Origin: an uncultured Scytonema sp.
Lineage (GTDB): Bacteria; Cyanobacteriota; Cyanobacteriia; Cyanobacteriales; Nostocaceae
DNA length: 64,000 nucleotides
Reading direction: 5' to 3'
Assembly (NCBI GenBank): GCA_937873135.1
Contig: CALMVQ010000152.1
Coordinates: forward strand, 1-64,000
The notes beneath the pieces were generated by a model. That model was not told the DNA's origin, searched no databases, and saw nothing but the letters and a program-made list of their open reading frames with translations. Both the position numbers and the translations under genes were made by a program. Numbering within the stretch: the stretch's first letter is position 1; every line of letters starts with the position of its first letter. Positions 53,376-62,583 of the stretch are shown here, piece after piece.

Positions 53376-53491
53376 ATTTTTATCATCTCCTTAAAAAGGA
53401 TGTAAAGAGGCTTTGACATTTTCTATTATAATTAGAGAAAAATGGATCGACAACTTTGACACCAGAGCGCGATCGCTCTAAATAATCAGCC

Positions 53492-54595
53492 ATGAAAAAG
53501 ATCGTTGCTGCGAATCTGATCCGCTACCGTAAAAGTCTAGGCTTGTCTCAAGAGCAACTTGCAGAACAAGCCGGGGTAACTCGCCAGAGCATCAATAACT
53601 ACGAGAACGCCAAAACTTTACCAGACACCAAAATCCTCTCTGCTCTAGCGAGTGTTTTGAGCATTACACTCGATGACTTGCTAAGCTCACCTGGTGTTGG
53701 ATTACCCAATTTCCGGTTCCGCGCTCATGTAACATTCGACAAAAATGCCCAGTTTGCAGCCCAAGTGCTACGAATGCTGCAAACTTATAACGCCTTAGAA
53801 CAAGCCGTTGGCTTACCAACGTACACCCCAGAAAGTACACCTTGCCATCAAGTAGAAGGCAACGAAAAGCACATTCAGGCAATAGCTGCTTTATTTCGCC
53901 ATCGCCTCGGCTTGGGAGATGCTCCCATTGCCAATCTGTTTCAGTCTGTAGAAGAAATTGGCTTAAAAGTTTTACGTTCCTCCTTTCCCATTAAAGGTTT
54001 CTTTGGTCTAAGTGCTTGTAGTGATATTGAAGGTGCTTTTATTTTGGTAAATACCCATACCATCACCATTGAACGTCAATTATTTACCCTTGCACATGAG
54101 ATTGGACATCTAATCTTTCACCGTGTAGAGTACCAAGACACTTTAATTGAGGAGGGAACTAAAGAAGAAGAAAACGCACGAGAAAAGGTGGCTGATTACT
54201 TTGCCAGTCACCTACTTGTCCCCCAAGCTGAATTTGAGCGAATGTACGCACTTACCCAAGATATTATCAAGCTCAAACGACATTTTCGGGTGAGTTACCT
54301 AGTCATATTGAATCGTTTAGCATCCATGGAAATCATTGATTTTGCTAAAGAGAAAGCCAAAATCTGTGCAATTTATAAAAAGCAATATAATGGTACCTCT
54401 TTACAAAACTCAATGGAATTAAAACCTGTACTTGATGCGGAGGATTATCCAGAAAATGAACGTTATGAATTTCTAATTTGGCAGTCCTTAAAATTATGCA
54501 ATATTTCAGAAATGAAAGCAGCAGAACTCCTCAACTTAACTGTTGAAAAACTGCGGGTGCGTCGTCAAGAAAATGAGGTTTATGCAGTCGCTTAA
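53492..54595 (+). CDS. XRE regulator fused to ImmA/IrrE metallopeptidase
   Basis: This 367-residue protein has an N-terminal XRE helix-turn-helix (residues 8-62: LSQEQLAEQAGVTRQSINNYENAK). The C-terminal ImmA/IrrE-like zinc peptidase has FTLAHEIGHLIFHRVEYQ (HExxH at H202-H206) and a downstream EKVADYFASHLLVP, whose Glu/Ala/Phe pattern fits the family's third zinc ligand region. Such proteins act as antitoxin-like or protease-controlled repressors. Its stop overlaps the start of the PIN-like gene by 14 bp, so the two form one translationally coupled unit. A HIP1 site within an approximate palindrome (agagcgcgatcgctct) lies about 25 bp before the ATG and could be an operator. Confidence 0.87.
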   Translation: MKKIVAANLIRYRKSLGLSQEQLAEQAGVTRQSINNYENAKTLPDTKILSALASVLSITLDDLLSSPGVGLPNFRFRAHVTFDKNAQFAAQVLRMLQTYNALEQAVGLPTYTPESTPCHQVEGNEKHIQAIAALFRHRLGLGDAPIANLFQSVEEIGLKVLRSSFPIKGFFGLSACSDIEGAFILVNTHTITIERQLFTLAHEIGHLIFHRVEYQDTLIEEGTKEEENAREKVADYFASHLLVPQAEFERMYALTQDIIKLKRHFRVSYLVILNRLASMEIIDFAKEKAKICAIYKKQYNGTSLQNSMELKPVLDAEDYPENERYEFLIWQSLKLCNISEMKAAELLNLTVEKLRVRRQENEVYAVA

Positions 54596-55097
54596 GGGAA
54601 CAATTCTTGACGCAACAGCACTCATTGATTTTCGCTGGCTAAACGAGTGGGGTTGGCTACAACAGCACTACAGCCCGTTGTACATTGCCCAGGAACTTCT
54701 AGACTCAGATCAACTGGAACCCCCTACTCGCCAAGCTGCTAAGCAATACTTAACACCTCTGGCTCTTTCTACAGAAGAGATGTTTACCAGTTTTCTAGAA
54801 TTTAGAGTTGGAGCGCCCCTTTTGAGTATCGCGGATAGATCTACAATTGCCATTGCACGTCATCAATTGCTAATTTGTGCTAGTGATGATGGGCTAGTTA
54901 TTGAAACCTGCAAAGCATACGGTGTTACCTACACCAGAACACTGCGATTATTAACTGAGATGGTAGAGACAGCACACAAAACAGTAATAGAGGTGACGGA
55001 AATGGCTGATTCATTAATCAAAGAGCGAGGTAAATACATTTCTCCCAAAGTTTTGACAGATTGGACAACAAGTTTACAAAAGTATGCCACGAGCTAA
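54582..55097 (+). CDS. PIN-like domain protein, probable toxin partner
   Basis: This 171-residue protein has acidic positions in a PIN-like order: ILDATALIDFRW at the start, ELLDSDQLEPPT, LLSIADRSTIAIARHQ, and LICASDDGLVIETCKAYGV near the end of the core. These fit the PIN fold of RNases from toxin-antitoxin systems. I chose the ATG at 54582, inside the end of the XRE-ImmA gene; earlier starts would overlap it much more. HTH-ImmA plus PIN-like pairs have been described as toxin-antitoxin-type modules, and this pair looks complete. A possible weak stem-loop (aagacg/cgtctt) follows at about 55121-55144. Confidence 0.72.
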   Translation: MQSLKGTILDATALIDFRWLNEWGWLQQHYSPLYIAQELLDSDQLEPPTRQAAKQYLTPLALSTEEMFTSFLEFRVGAPLLSIADRSTIAIARHQLLICASDDGLVIETCKAYGVTYTRTLRLLTEMVETAHKTVIEVTEMADSLIKERGKYISPKVLTDWTTSLQKYATS

Positions 55098-55339
55098 AAA
55101 ATTAAATGTGGTTAAACTAAGACGTTGAGATATTATCGTCTTCTTTTGGAAAAGATGCTAGGAGAAATGCCATATAGCAATTCGCCATTCTCGACGACAT
55201 ACTTTAAGGGAATTTTTGGGTTGTTAATGTCCTTCTGTCCATCGGTGTGCCACTTGGTTTCCTAAAGAGTATAAAACGGTTCCAAGTTTGTTGGTTTGAG
55301 ACGATAAATCGCTTGTATTTCAATATTTTTGTAAATGGC

Positions 55340-55803
55340 AAAAATCCAATCTACCAGGCGATATTTGTTAAGCCTTTGCCAAGGACAACGGTGGAGCTAT
55401 TCCGTCTAACCTGTTACAAATTTCTAATACCGAATCCAACGGTCAATACCAGGACGGTTGTAAGGCGGTTTTGGTTAAGCAGCACCCAGCTAGGTTTCCT
55501 ACCAAACTTCCTGAATTCTTTATGCGTTTTCTGACAGATCCAGGTGATTTGGTGGTGGACATTTTTGCTGGTTCTAACACTACTGGGCAGGTGGCAGAAG
55601 CTGAAAATCGTCTGTGGTTGGCTTTTGAAGAACAGCCAGAATATCTGGCTGCATCTGCGTTCAGATTTTTAACCAAAGAAAATACCACTTTGGAGATGCA
55701 GGAAATTTATAATCTCATCCTTGCCGGAGAATCGGTCGATTTGAACACTTATCACAAGCAAACTGTTCTCAGTTTTGATTCACACTCATTAGACATCAGG
55801 TGA
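55340..55803 (+). pseudogene. 3' remnant of a DNA methyltransferase, frameshifted
   Basis: From 55404 the sequence reads [54 protein letters not shown] and IFAGSNTTGQVAEAENRLWLAFE. This is the C-terminal half of an N4/N6-type methyltransferase with its SAM-binding motif (DIFAGSNTTG). Just upstream AIFVKPLP is in another frame, so about one base has been lost near 55380. The catalytic (D/N/S)PP(Y/W) motif and recognition region are missing. It is a decayed gene end; the last 30 codons continue to 55803. Confidence 0.78.
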
Positions 55804-55836
55804 AAATTAATTATGCGTTCGTTAAAACCTTTGGTA

Positions 55837-55859
55837 AGGGCGAACAGCCGTTCGCCCCT
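55837..55859. repeat. Short inverted repeat agggcgaac/gttcgccc
   Basis: agggcgaac, a 4-nt loop and gttcgcccct form a tight hairpin. The same unit is present in the longer repeat at 3540-3715. It lies between the methyltransferase relic and the aldehyde dehydrogenase. Confidence 0.55.
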
Positions 55860-55997
55860 ACATCATTTCCAGAGATATTTATTGTGATTAGAATTAGAAA
55901 CTTAGATGTCATCATAATCAACTTTTCAAACTTTCTCTAACTGGGGAGGCAAGCGATTCAATCCAGCCCGTCCATCAATAGCAAAGGGCATATCCAA

Positions 55998-57491
55998 TCA
56001 ATCCCGGTTGTCTATTTGGGCGCGTTGCAAACCACCAGAAAAGTCTACATAGACGGTTTTCCATTCTGTAAACACTTCCATTGCAGTTGTACCAGCTTCC
56101 CGGTGTCCGTTTCCAGTTTGTTTGACACCGCCAAAAGGTAAATGTACTTCTGCACCAATTGTGGGACCGTTGATATAAGTTATACCTGCTTCGATATCGC
56201 GCATGGCAGCAAAAGCACGGTTAATATCGCGGGTGTAGATTGATGAAGAAAGACCGTATGGTGTATCGTTAAGGATCGCGATCGCCTCTTCAAAAGAGTT
56301 TACTTCAATTAAGACAACCACGGGTCCGAATATTTCTTCACGCGCCACCCGCATCTTCGGAGTGACAGAATCGAGAACAGTTGGTTGAAAGAAGTTGCCG
56401 TGCTGCAATTCCCCCTCATTGGCGACTTTTCCACCTATTAATACCTTTGCACCTTCTTCACGAGCAATCTCGAGATACTGACTTACACGTTGCAGTTGAG
56501 ATGCATTCACTAATGCTCCAACATCAGTGTTGGGATCAGTACCAACACCTAGGCGTAATTTGCTGGTACGCTCAAGGAGCATTGTGGTAAACTGTTCTTT
56601 GATATCGTGGTGTAAAAGCAGACGACTTGTAGCGGTACAGCGTTGACCGGAAGTACCGAATGCTCCCCAAACCGCACCTTCAAGAGCTAGTTCCAAGTCT
56701 GCATCTTCCATCACAATTTGAGCGTTTTTGCCACCCATTTCCAGACAGACACGTTTGTGAGTGCGTCCGCAAGTTTCGCCAACAAAAGCACCCGTTTCCG
56801 AAGAACCGGTAAAAGAGACTAAGTCAACATCAGGGTGTTCCACTAAAGCTTTCCCTGCTTCTTCTCCCAATCCATGTATCAGGTTAACAACTCCCGCAGG
56901 CAAACCCGCTTGTTGAAAAATCTCAATGAGTTTGGTTGCACAAGCAGGGGTATCTTCAGCAGGTTTCAGAATAACAGTATTGCCGCACACTAGGGCTGGC
57001 ATCGCTTTCCAGCAAGGGATGGCAATGGGGAAATTCCACGGTGTAATCAAGGCACAAACTCCGATGGGCAATCGCATTGTCATTGCGAATTTATTCGGCA
57101 TTTCCGAAGGTGTTGTTTGCCCGAAGAGTCGTCGCCCTTCACCTGCACTGTACAAGGCACAATCAATCCCCTCTTGCACATCTCCCCGCGCCTCTGTTAG
57201 GGGTTTACCCATTTCTCGACTCATCAACAGGGCAAGTTCTTCTTTATACTGAAGTAACAGTTCTCCTACTTTATATATATATTCTGCTCTTGCTGGGGCA
57301 GGGACGAGTCGCCACGTTCGGTAAGCCTGACGCGCAGCAACAACTGCGGCATCCACATCAGCAGTTACTGAACGGGGAAAGGTAGCAACAAGTTCGCTGT
57401 TCACAGCCGGGTTGCGGCTTTCTAAAGTATCTCCCGATACAGCATTCAGCCATTGATCGGCGATGTAGTTTTGACAAATAAGTGGAGTCAT
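55998..57491 (-). CDS. Aldehyde dehydrogenase family protein
   Basis: This 497-residue NAD(P)-dependent dehydrogenase has [34 protein letters not shown] (nucleotide binding), the general base E251 in [11 protein letters not shown], and the catalytic C285 in [13 protein letters not shown]. The tail [20 protein letters not shown] and ending [11 protein letters not shown] are typical of the broad ALDH superfamily and loosely like aminoadipate-semialdehyde enzymes. The aminotransferase and DUF1338 genes lie 3 kb away on the same strand. A role in lysine-semialdehyde oxidation is inferred from that context. Start ATG at 57491. Confidence 0.87.
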   Translation of the reverse strand: MTPLICQNYIADQWLNAVSGDTLESRNPAVNSELVATFPRSVTADVDAAVVAARQAYRTWRLVPAPARAEYIYKVGELLLQYKEELALLMSREMGKPLTEARGDVQEGIDCALYSAGEGRRLFGQTTPSEMPNKFAMTMRLPIGVCALITPWNFPIAIPCWKAMPALVCGNTVILKPAEDTPACATKLIEIFQQAGLPAGVVNLIHGLGEEAGKALVEHPDVDLVSFTGSSETGAFVGETCGRTHKRVCLEMGGKNAQIVMEDADLELALEGAVWGAFGTSGQRCTATSRLLLHHDIKEQFTTMLLERTSKLRLGVGTDPNTDVGALVNASQLQRVSQYLEIAREEGAKVLIGGKVANEGELQHGNFFQPTVLDSVTPKMRVAREEIFGPVVVLIEVNSFEEAIAILNDTPYGLSSSIYTRDINRAFAAMRDIEAGITYINGPTIGAEVHLPFGGVKQTGNGHREAGTTAMEVFTEWKTVYVDFSGGLQRAQIDNRD

Positions 57492-57723
57492 TAGCGGTGA
57501 TTTCGTGTTCGGTTAATGAGTTGTAAATAAAATATAGGTTATTACTCCCCTTGCTCTCATGTATTACCTATATACATACTTTCTTTCTTTGCTTCTTGGG
57601 GTGCTGTTGTGGTTGATTTAATGGTTATTTGGGAGTAGTTACGCTCTTAACAGTCAAGCATAATGCGCTGAAGCGCAACTACGAACTTTATTATAAGTCT
57701 TCAATCGGACATGAGGTTGGTAG

Positions 57724-58584
57724 TTAGCTAATCGCTTTTTGTGCTTGATGACAAAGCTCTTCGTGAAACTGACTGTTACTGGCTAGTATTCCACCCCACT
57801 GATTGATATCACCAGTGTTGTACTGCAATGGCGTACCATCAAAATGCGTGAACTGACCACCAGCTTCTGTTAAAATCAGTTCTGGCGCAGCCATATCCCA
57901 ATCTTTGGGAGCAGATTTGCCAGAAAGGGAAATATAGACATCTGCCCTTTGTTCCACAATTGCAGCAATTTTACAACCGACACTGCCAATAGCTTTCTGC
58001 TGTTGACACGGTAATTTTTGCAGCAAGTTATCTAATGTTGCATTTCTGTGGGAGCGACTCACTACTACAGTTAAATCCTCAATGCGTTCTCGTGATGCCA
58101 CTTTGACTGGAACCGTGCGAGCGCGAGTTTCTACAAACGCACCACCGCCTTTGAGTGCATAGTACAACTTTTCGGCTTCAGGGACTGCTACCACTGCCAA
58201 AACTGGATGTCTTTCCTTGACTAAGGCAATATGAACCGCGTACTCTCCTGTTTTTTCGATAAAGTCTCGTGTACCATCTAAAGGGTCGATGATCCACACC
58301 CACTCAGAATTCCCTTGCGAGTCTGATTGTGATTGATATGTTTCTTCACTGATGTAGACAAAATCTTCTGTACCTAAAACTGCTTGTAAGTTCTCTAAAA
58401 TAAATTGACTTACCGCCAGATCCGCAGCAGTTACAGGGTCATCTTGTTTGTATTGTACATCTAAGTTGCGTAGGCGTAGCCCGCCGCAGGCATCGCCTTT
58501 TTGATTGTAGTAAGACCTCAGGATTTCTGCTGCCCTCCAACCCACAGAACAAGCTAGCTCTAGTATTTGTTGTATATCTTGCAT
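57724..58584 (-). CDS. Inositol-monophosphatase/CysQ-type phosphatase
   Basis: This 286-residue Mg-dependent phosphatase has DDPVTAADLAVSQFI, the metal-binding signature WVWIIDPLDGTRDF, and DWDMAAPELILTEAGGQFTHFDG near the end, as in inositol monophosphatases and 3'-phosphoadenosine-5'-phosphate phosphatases (CysQ). The sequence does not decide between the two. An insertion-like run, ACGGLRLRN, near residues 32-42 is encoded by an interspersed repeat and is unusual. It follows the PfkB gene by 23 bp on the same strand, so the pair is probably one operon. Confidence 0.83.
   Translation of the reverse strand: MQDIQQILELACSVGWRAAEILRSYYNQKGDACGGLRLRNLDVQYKQDDPVTAADLAVSQFILENLQAVLGTEDFVYISEETYQSQSDSQGNSEWVWIIDPLDGTRDFIEKTGEYAVHIALVKERHPVLAVVAVPEAEKLYYALKGGGAFVETRARTVPVKVASRERIEDLTVVVSRSHRNATLDNLLQKLPCQQQKAIGSVGCKIAAIVEQRADVYISLSGKSAPKDWDMAAPELILTEAGGQFTHFDGTPLQYNTGDINQWGGILASNSQFHEELCHQAQKAIS
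58468..58497. repeat. Interspersed repeat inside the phosphatase coding sequence
   Basis: gcgtaggcgtagcccgccgc and its continuation form a short G+C-rich repeat of a kind scattered through nostocalean genomes. It lies in frame and encodes about ten extra residues near the protein's N-terminus. Confidence 0.5.
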
Positions 58585-58607
58585 CGGTTATTTATCAATA
58601 TTTTTAC

Positions 58608-59471
58608 TTAATTCGAGCCTGACATCCAATGACGGGTGCCAAAAAACTGACAGGAAAAAGAAGCAATTTTAGCTGACAGCGAGAGTGCAGCAGGAAAACT
58701 TTCGTGTAAAATATAGTGACAAAAAGCACCGTGAAAAATGTCTCCAGCCCCTAGTGTATCAATAGGTTGAATATTTGGCACTTCTAAAACCTCAATTTTA
58801 TCACCTGTTAAATATTGAAGAGGTTTTTCTCCTTGAGTGATAGCAATGTGAGGAATGCCTATGCCATGAAGATAGGCAAAAACTTCTTCTGTTGTGTGAC
58901 ACTCAGGGGGATAAAAATTAGCAGAACAAATGGCATAATCCACAAAAGGTAAGATCTCGTCAAACCCTGGTTTCCAACTTCCACCATCGATAATAACTGG
59001 TATATTCCGGAGTTTAGCCATTTGGGAAATCGCCTTACCAACTGCCATTTGATGCCCATCGATCAACACGACATTAACATTTGACAAAATCTCTTCGGGG
59101 ATTGCTTCGATGGTTGCTTGAGTTTGAACGGCGTTAATGGAAACAACAGCCCGTTCACCAGTCGTTTGGGTGACAATAATAGAGGAGACAGGTGGTGCTT
59201 GGGTTGTGCTGGGATTCAAATCAGCGATCGCCACTCGATAAAAAGCCAAATCTCCTTTAATCAACTGCGTGACTGGATGAGAACCTACAACCCCCAACAC
59301 GACAGCTTCATTACCCAAATGCCTAAAGGCTACAGCCGCATTTGTTGCTGGACCACCTGCGGTTACGCTATAGTCAGAAGCGACAATCTTCTGATTGTTG
59401 CTGGGAGGAAAATCAGCAAGGTAAATTAGATCCAAGGTGACTAAACCGACAAATAAACCGTGATGGGTCAT
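58608..59471 (-). CDS. PfkB-family carbohydrate kinase
   Basis: This 287-residue ribokinase-type protein has VTAGGPATNAAVAFRHLGNEAVVLGVVG at the N-terminus (sugar/nucleoside-binding motif) and the catalytic DTLGAGDIFHGAFCHYIL near the C-terminus. The sugar substrate is unknown. I use the ATG at 59471. The ten codons further upstream run through a simple ttgtc-rich repeat (59490-59520) that is unlikely to be coding. It is divergent from rsmI across less than 60 bp and precedes the phosphatase gene in the same direction. Confidence 0.83.
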   Translation of the reverse strand: MTHHGLFVGLVTLDLIYLADFPPSNNQKIVASDYSVTAGGPATNAAVAFRHLGNEAVVLGVVGSHPVTQLIKGDLAFYRVAIADLNPSTTQAPPVSSIIVTQTTGERAVVSINAVQTQATIEAIPEEILSNVNVVLIDGHQMAVGKAISQMAKLRNIPVIIDGGSWKPGFDEILPFVDYAICSANFYPPECHTTEEVFAYLHGIGIPHIAITQGEKPLQYLTGDKIEVLEVPNIQPIDTLGAGDIFHGAFCHYILHESFPAALSLSAKIASFSCQFFGTRHWMSGSN

Positions 59472-59529
59472 TGGTAGTTGGTTATTGGTGACAAAGGACA
59501 ATTGACAAACGACAAAGGATAAATGTCAT

Positions 59530-60402
59530 ATGCAAACCGATCCAAAACCAAAAACACTTTACGTTGTCGGAACACCAATTGGCAACTTGGAAGATATGAC
59601 TTTCAGGGGAGTGCGAATTTTGCAAACTGTGGATCTCATTGCGGCGGAAGACACGCGGCACACAGGTAAGTTGCTTCAACATTTTCAAATTAAGACTCCT
59701 CAAGTAAGTTACCATGACCATAATCATCAGAGTCGGATTCCAGAATTATTAGATCATTTGGGGAATGGTAAGGCGATCGCCCTAGTCACTGATGCTGGTA
59801 TGCCGGGAATTTCTGATCCTGGATATGAACTGGTGAAAGTCTGTGTTGAGGCTGGCATAGGAGTGGTACCAATTCCAGGCCCCAGTGCTGCAATTATAGC
59901 TTTGAGTGCAGCCGGACTACCAACCGAACGGTTTGTTTTTGAAGGATTTCTGCCAGCAAAAAGTCAGCAACGGCGAGAACATCTAGAATCTCTGAAAACA
60001 GAACTCCGCACGATCATTTTCTACGAGTCTCCCCATCGCTTGCGAGATACTTTACAAGATTTAGGAGAAATTTTGGGCAATGAGCGTCAAATTGTGCTAG
60101 CACGAGAGTTGACGAAGTTGTATGAGGAATTTCACCGGGCTTCGATAGCAGAGGTGATCGCTGATTATGGCGATCGCGAACCTCAAGGTGAATATACAAT
60201 TATTGTTGCTGGTGCTTCACCCAGTCAACCGCAGTTTTCAGAAGCCGAGTTGAAAGCTGAGTTGACAAAGATTGTCAGTCAGGGAGTCTCGAGATCGCAA
60301 GCAAGCCGTCAGTTAGCAAAAGTTACCTCGCTTCCCCGTCGGCAACTTTATCAATTAGCACTTGCTATCAAAACAGTTGACCCAGACACAGAGAATAAGT
60401 AA
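59530..60402 (+). CDS. rsmI: 16S rRNA (cytidine-2'-O)-methyltransferase RsmI
   Basis: This 290-residue SAM enzyme of the tetrapyrrole-methylase fold has VVGTPIGNLEDMTFRGVRIL, AAEDTRHTGKLLQHF, YHDHNHQSRIPELL, ALVTDAGMPGISDPGYELV, PIPGPSAAI and FYESPHRLRDTL. These are RsmI motifs in the usual order. It methylates C1402 of 16S rRNA on the ribose 2'-OH in the decoding centre. Length is normal for the family. It is a single gene, divergent from the PfkB kinase. Confidence 0.95.
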   Translation: MQTDPKPKTLYVVGTPIGNLEDMTFRGVRILQTVDLIAAEDTRHTGKLLQHFQIKTPQVSYHDHNHQSRIPELLDHLGNGKAIALVTDAGMPGISDPGYELVKVCVEAGIGVVPIPGPSAAIIALSAAGLPTERFVFEGFLPAKSQQRREHLESLKTELRTIIFYESPHRLRDTLQDLGEILGNERQIVLARELTKLYEEFHRASIAEVIADYGDREPQGEYTIIVAGASPSQPQFSEAELKAELTKIVSQGVSRSQASRQLAKVTSLPRRQLYQLALAIKTVDPDTENK

Positions 60403-60951
60403 ACTATTACCGAATCAATTAACGCATCTACATTTTCCTGCCCTTAACTGCCCATCTTTAAAAGGAGTGGAATGAATAATGGTAGGGGGTGTGTTAGGTG
60501 TTGACTCAGATACTTATACTGATTTTCTACAAATGTATAAAATGTTACTTTGCCCATGTTCTGAATTCTGAGTGCTAGTTTACAAGTTAAATTAGCACTC
60601 AGCAAGTATTAGAAGACATGAGAAAACTCACCAGCAGCGTTACTCACCCTGGAGCGATAAGTCAAGGTAAGAACTTGTAACATGATAGAAAAAACCTTTT
60701 TTAGCTCGGTTTGTAGAACTGAGAATACTTCACTGACCCCTACAACGCTCAACCGGACTAATTGTGACGCTCGTTTTAACAAGCGTTCGTATTTCATCCG
60801 CGCAGTTAAAACTGCGCGGATGAAATACGTATCGAGAATTTTTAGATGAGCCCATTCTAGATTTGCGCTAGTCCAAAATCTCTATCTTGTGATGAGGGTG
60901 ATGAGAGAGTATGTCAAAATGGGAAAGATTGATTACGAGGAAAAAGTCAGA
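60403..60951. other. 549-bp leader region of rpsU
   Basis: No gene was seen. It holds the perfect hairpin at 60788-60829 and must contain the rpsU promoter. A 62-codon minus-strand frame here has no recognisable features. Confidence 0.4.
60788..60829 (+). promoter_or_regulatory. Perfect 19-bp stem-loop upstream of rpsU
   Basis: cgtatttcatccgcgcagt and its exact complement are separated by taaa. The stem is long, G+C-rich in its centre and free of mismatches. It has no T-run, so termination is unlikely on its own. It lies about 120 bp before the rpsU start and could be a leader structure or a palindromic repeat. Confidence 0.55.
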
Positions 60952-61131
60952 ATGACCCAGGTGGTTTTAGGAGAAAATGAAGGAATCGATTCAGCTTTAC
61001 GTCGGTTTAAGCGTCAAGTTTCTAAGGCAGGAATTTTAGCTGATGTTAAGTATCACAAGCACTTTGAAACTCAAGCAGAAAAGCGCAAACGCAAAGCCGT
61101 GGCAGCTCGACGCCAACGACGTTTTAAATGA
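60952..61131 (+). CDS. rpsU: 30S ribosomal protein S21
   Basis: This 59-residue protein reads [20 protein letters not shown] then [20 protein letters not shown] and a basic tail ([16 protein letters not shown]), the standard S21 pattern. The ATG at 60952 gives the normal family length; the longer frame back to 60889 would add 21 non-conserved residues. gaggaaa upstream can serve as binding site. S21 sits on the small subunit near the mRNA exit and helps initiation. Confidence 0.93.
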   Translation: MTQVVLGENEGIDSALRRFKRQVSKAGILADVKYHKHFETQAEKRKRKAVAARRQRRFK

Positions 61132-61416
61132 ACAGACTATGATGTCTACGTCGCTTAACGCTCATTATGTTAATCAAGCTACACGGCTCTCGTTATGATT
61201 GTTATAAAAAATTAGCTTTTCGGAAGCACGCATCTTCTGAGAGGTATGAATTAATAGCTTCAACAATGCCTTGAAGTCGATTGAGAACCTAGTTATGGTG
61301 AGATGGAGCAGCTAAATCGCTGCCCATCAACCCGACTCAAAGCGAGCATTCAGCTATTAGCACTTCAGAATTCATATCATGTGCGAATGCATGCGAAGAG
61401 AAAAACTAAGATGACA
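61132..61416. other. 285-bp converging intergenic region, no gene seen
   Basis: rpsU and pth converge here. Short open frames have no recognisable features and no clear terminator hairpin was found. Confidence 0.35.
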
Positions 61417-62058
61417 TTAAGACTTAGGAAAATCGATAGTACGGCTATTACAAATATTCATTGCCTTTTCAACTCCCTGCTTCAGACAAAGTTCCAAGCA
61501 TTCAACAACATGTTGTAGTATAAGAGACATTAGATCGGTTTCAGCTTTGGAAAATCTCCCCAGCACAAAAGAAACAGAGTCTGATTCAGCACTAGAAGCA
61601 GAGTCTTTTGGTCTACCAATGCCGATCCGCAAACGGGGAAAATTTTGGGTACCGAGATGTGTGATCGTGCTTTTAATGCCATTATGTCCTCCAGCAGAAC
61701 CAGATAAGCGTAGGCGAGTTTTGCCTAGAGGCAAATCCATGTCATCATAAATCACGAGTACCGACTCAGGCGGCAATTTGTACCAATTTGTGACTGCCTG
61801 GATTGCTTGTCCTGACAAATTCATGTATGTCAACGGTTTAAGCAAACGAATTTTATCTTTCGTTGGTCCTATTCCTTCCCCATACTCCCCCTGAAACTTG
61901 CGGTTTTCCGTCAAAGAAATCCGCCAAGGACGGCATAAAGCATCGATAGCGGCAAAGCCGATATTGTGGCGAGTTTGGTCATACTTCGGTTCTGGATTTC
62001 CCAACCCTACAATCAGCTGGGGAATTACCAAAGCTTTTTGGGTAACACCTTCTGTCAC
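61417..62058 (-). CDS. pth: Peptidyl-tRNA hydrolase
   Basis: This 213-residue enzyme has LIVGLGNPEPKYDQTRHNIGF with the catalytic His (H31), LLKPLTYMNLSGQA, VLVIYDDMDLPLGKTRLRLSGSAGGHNGIKSTI and FPRLRIGIGRP. It releases peptides from tRNA that dissociates early from ribosomes. It follows tatA on the same strand by about 90 bp and may share its transcript. The N-terminus is a few residues longer than usual. Confidence 0.95.
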   Translation of the reverse strand: MTEGVTQKALVIPQLIVGLGNPEPKYDQTRHNIGFAAIDALCRPWRISLTENRKFQGEYGEGIGPTKDKIRLLKPLTYMNLSGQAIQAVTNWYKLPPESVLVIYDDMDLPLGKTRLRLSGSAGGHNGIKSTITHLGTQNFPRLRIGIGRPKDSASSAESDSVSFVLGRFSKAETDLMSLILQHVVECLELCLKQGVEKAMNICNSRTIDFPKS

Positions 62059-62149
62059 TCGATTTTAGATTTTAGTATACGAATATATCAGCTAAATCTA
62101 ACACAAGAACAAACAAGACTTTGGGTTACTGTGGTTGACAGCAGTTTTC

Positions 62150-62422
62150 TCAACTGTGTTGGACAGAATCGCTAGTTTCGTTCTCCACTTTAGATGGTTC
62201 TAGATGCTTGGGTTCTAGTTCTGCAGTAGTCTTAACAGCTTGTTCCAACTGAGATGTTTCTTTTTGAAACTCATTTTGAAACTCCCGAGAAGCCTCTTGA
62301 AAACCCTTTATCGCTTTTCCCATACTCCGACCAATCTCTGGCAGCTTTTTTGGACCAAAGATTAACAGCGCCACAACCATGATTAAAGCCATTTCCGGCA
62401 GACCCATACCAAATATATTCAT
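62150..62422 (-). CDS. tatA: Twin-arginine translocase subunit TatA/E
   Basis: This 90-residue protein has the single N-terminal membrane helix (MGLPEMALIMVVALLIFGPKKLPEIGRSMG) with the FGPKKLPE hinge of TatA proteins. An amphipathic helix (KAIKGFQEASREFQNEF) and a charged, disordered tail follow. It forms the variable translocation pore for folded proteins in the thylakoid and cytoplasmic membranes. It lies between psbH and pth, all on the same strand. Confidence 0.93.
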   Translation of the reverse strand: MNIFGMGLPEMALIMVVALLIFGPKKLPEIGRSMGKAIKGFQEASREFQNEFQKETSQLEQAVKTTAELEPKHLEPSKVENETSDSVQHS

Positions 62423-62517
62423 AAGTCACCTAGTAAACCTATATATATAGTGTAAAGCTTTAAGGCTGTAAGGGGGTGGAGGCAGAAGAACACAGAAAAA
62501 AGGAACCTAGTGACCTA

Positions 62518-62541
62518 AAGAAAAACCCGGAATAGCCGGGT
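62518..62541 (-). terminator. Rho-independent terminator after psbH
   Basis: Read on the minus strand, acccgg, a 5-nt loop and ccgggt are followed at once by ttttctttagg. The compact G+C stem plus T-run about 45 bp after the psbH stop fits an intrinsic terminator. Confidence 0.72.
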
Positions 62542-62583
62542 GTAAAATAAATTCTTATGTAAGCAGCAAAGCTTCTATATTGC

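Noticed and set aside
60609..60797. 62-codon minus-strand frame upstream of rpsU
   Set aside because: It ends inside the perfect hairpin and shows no recognisable feature.
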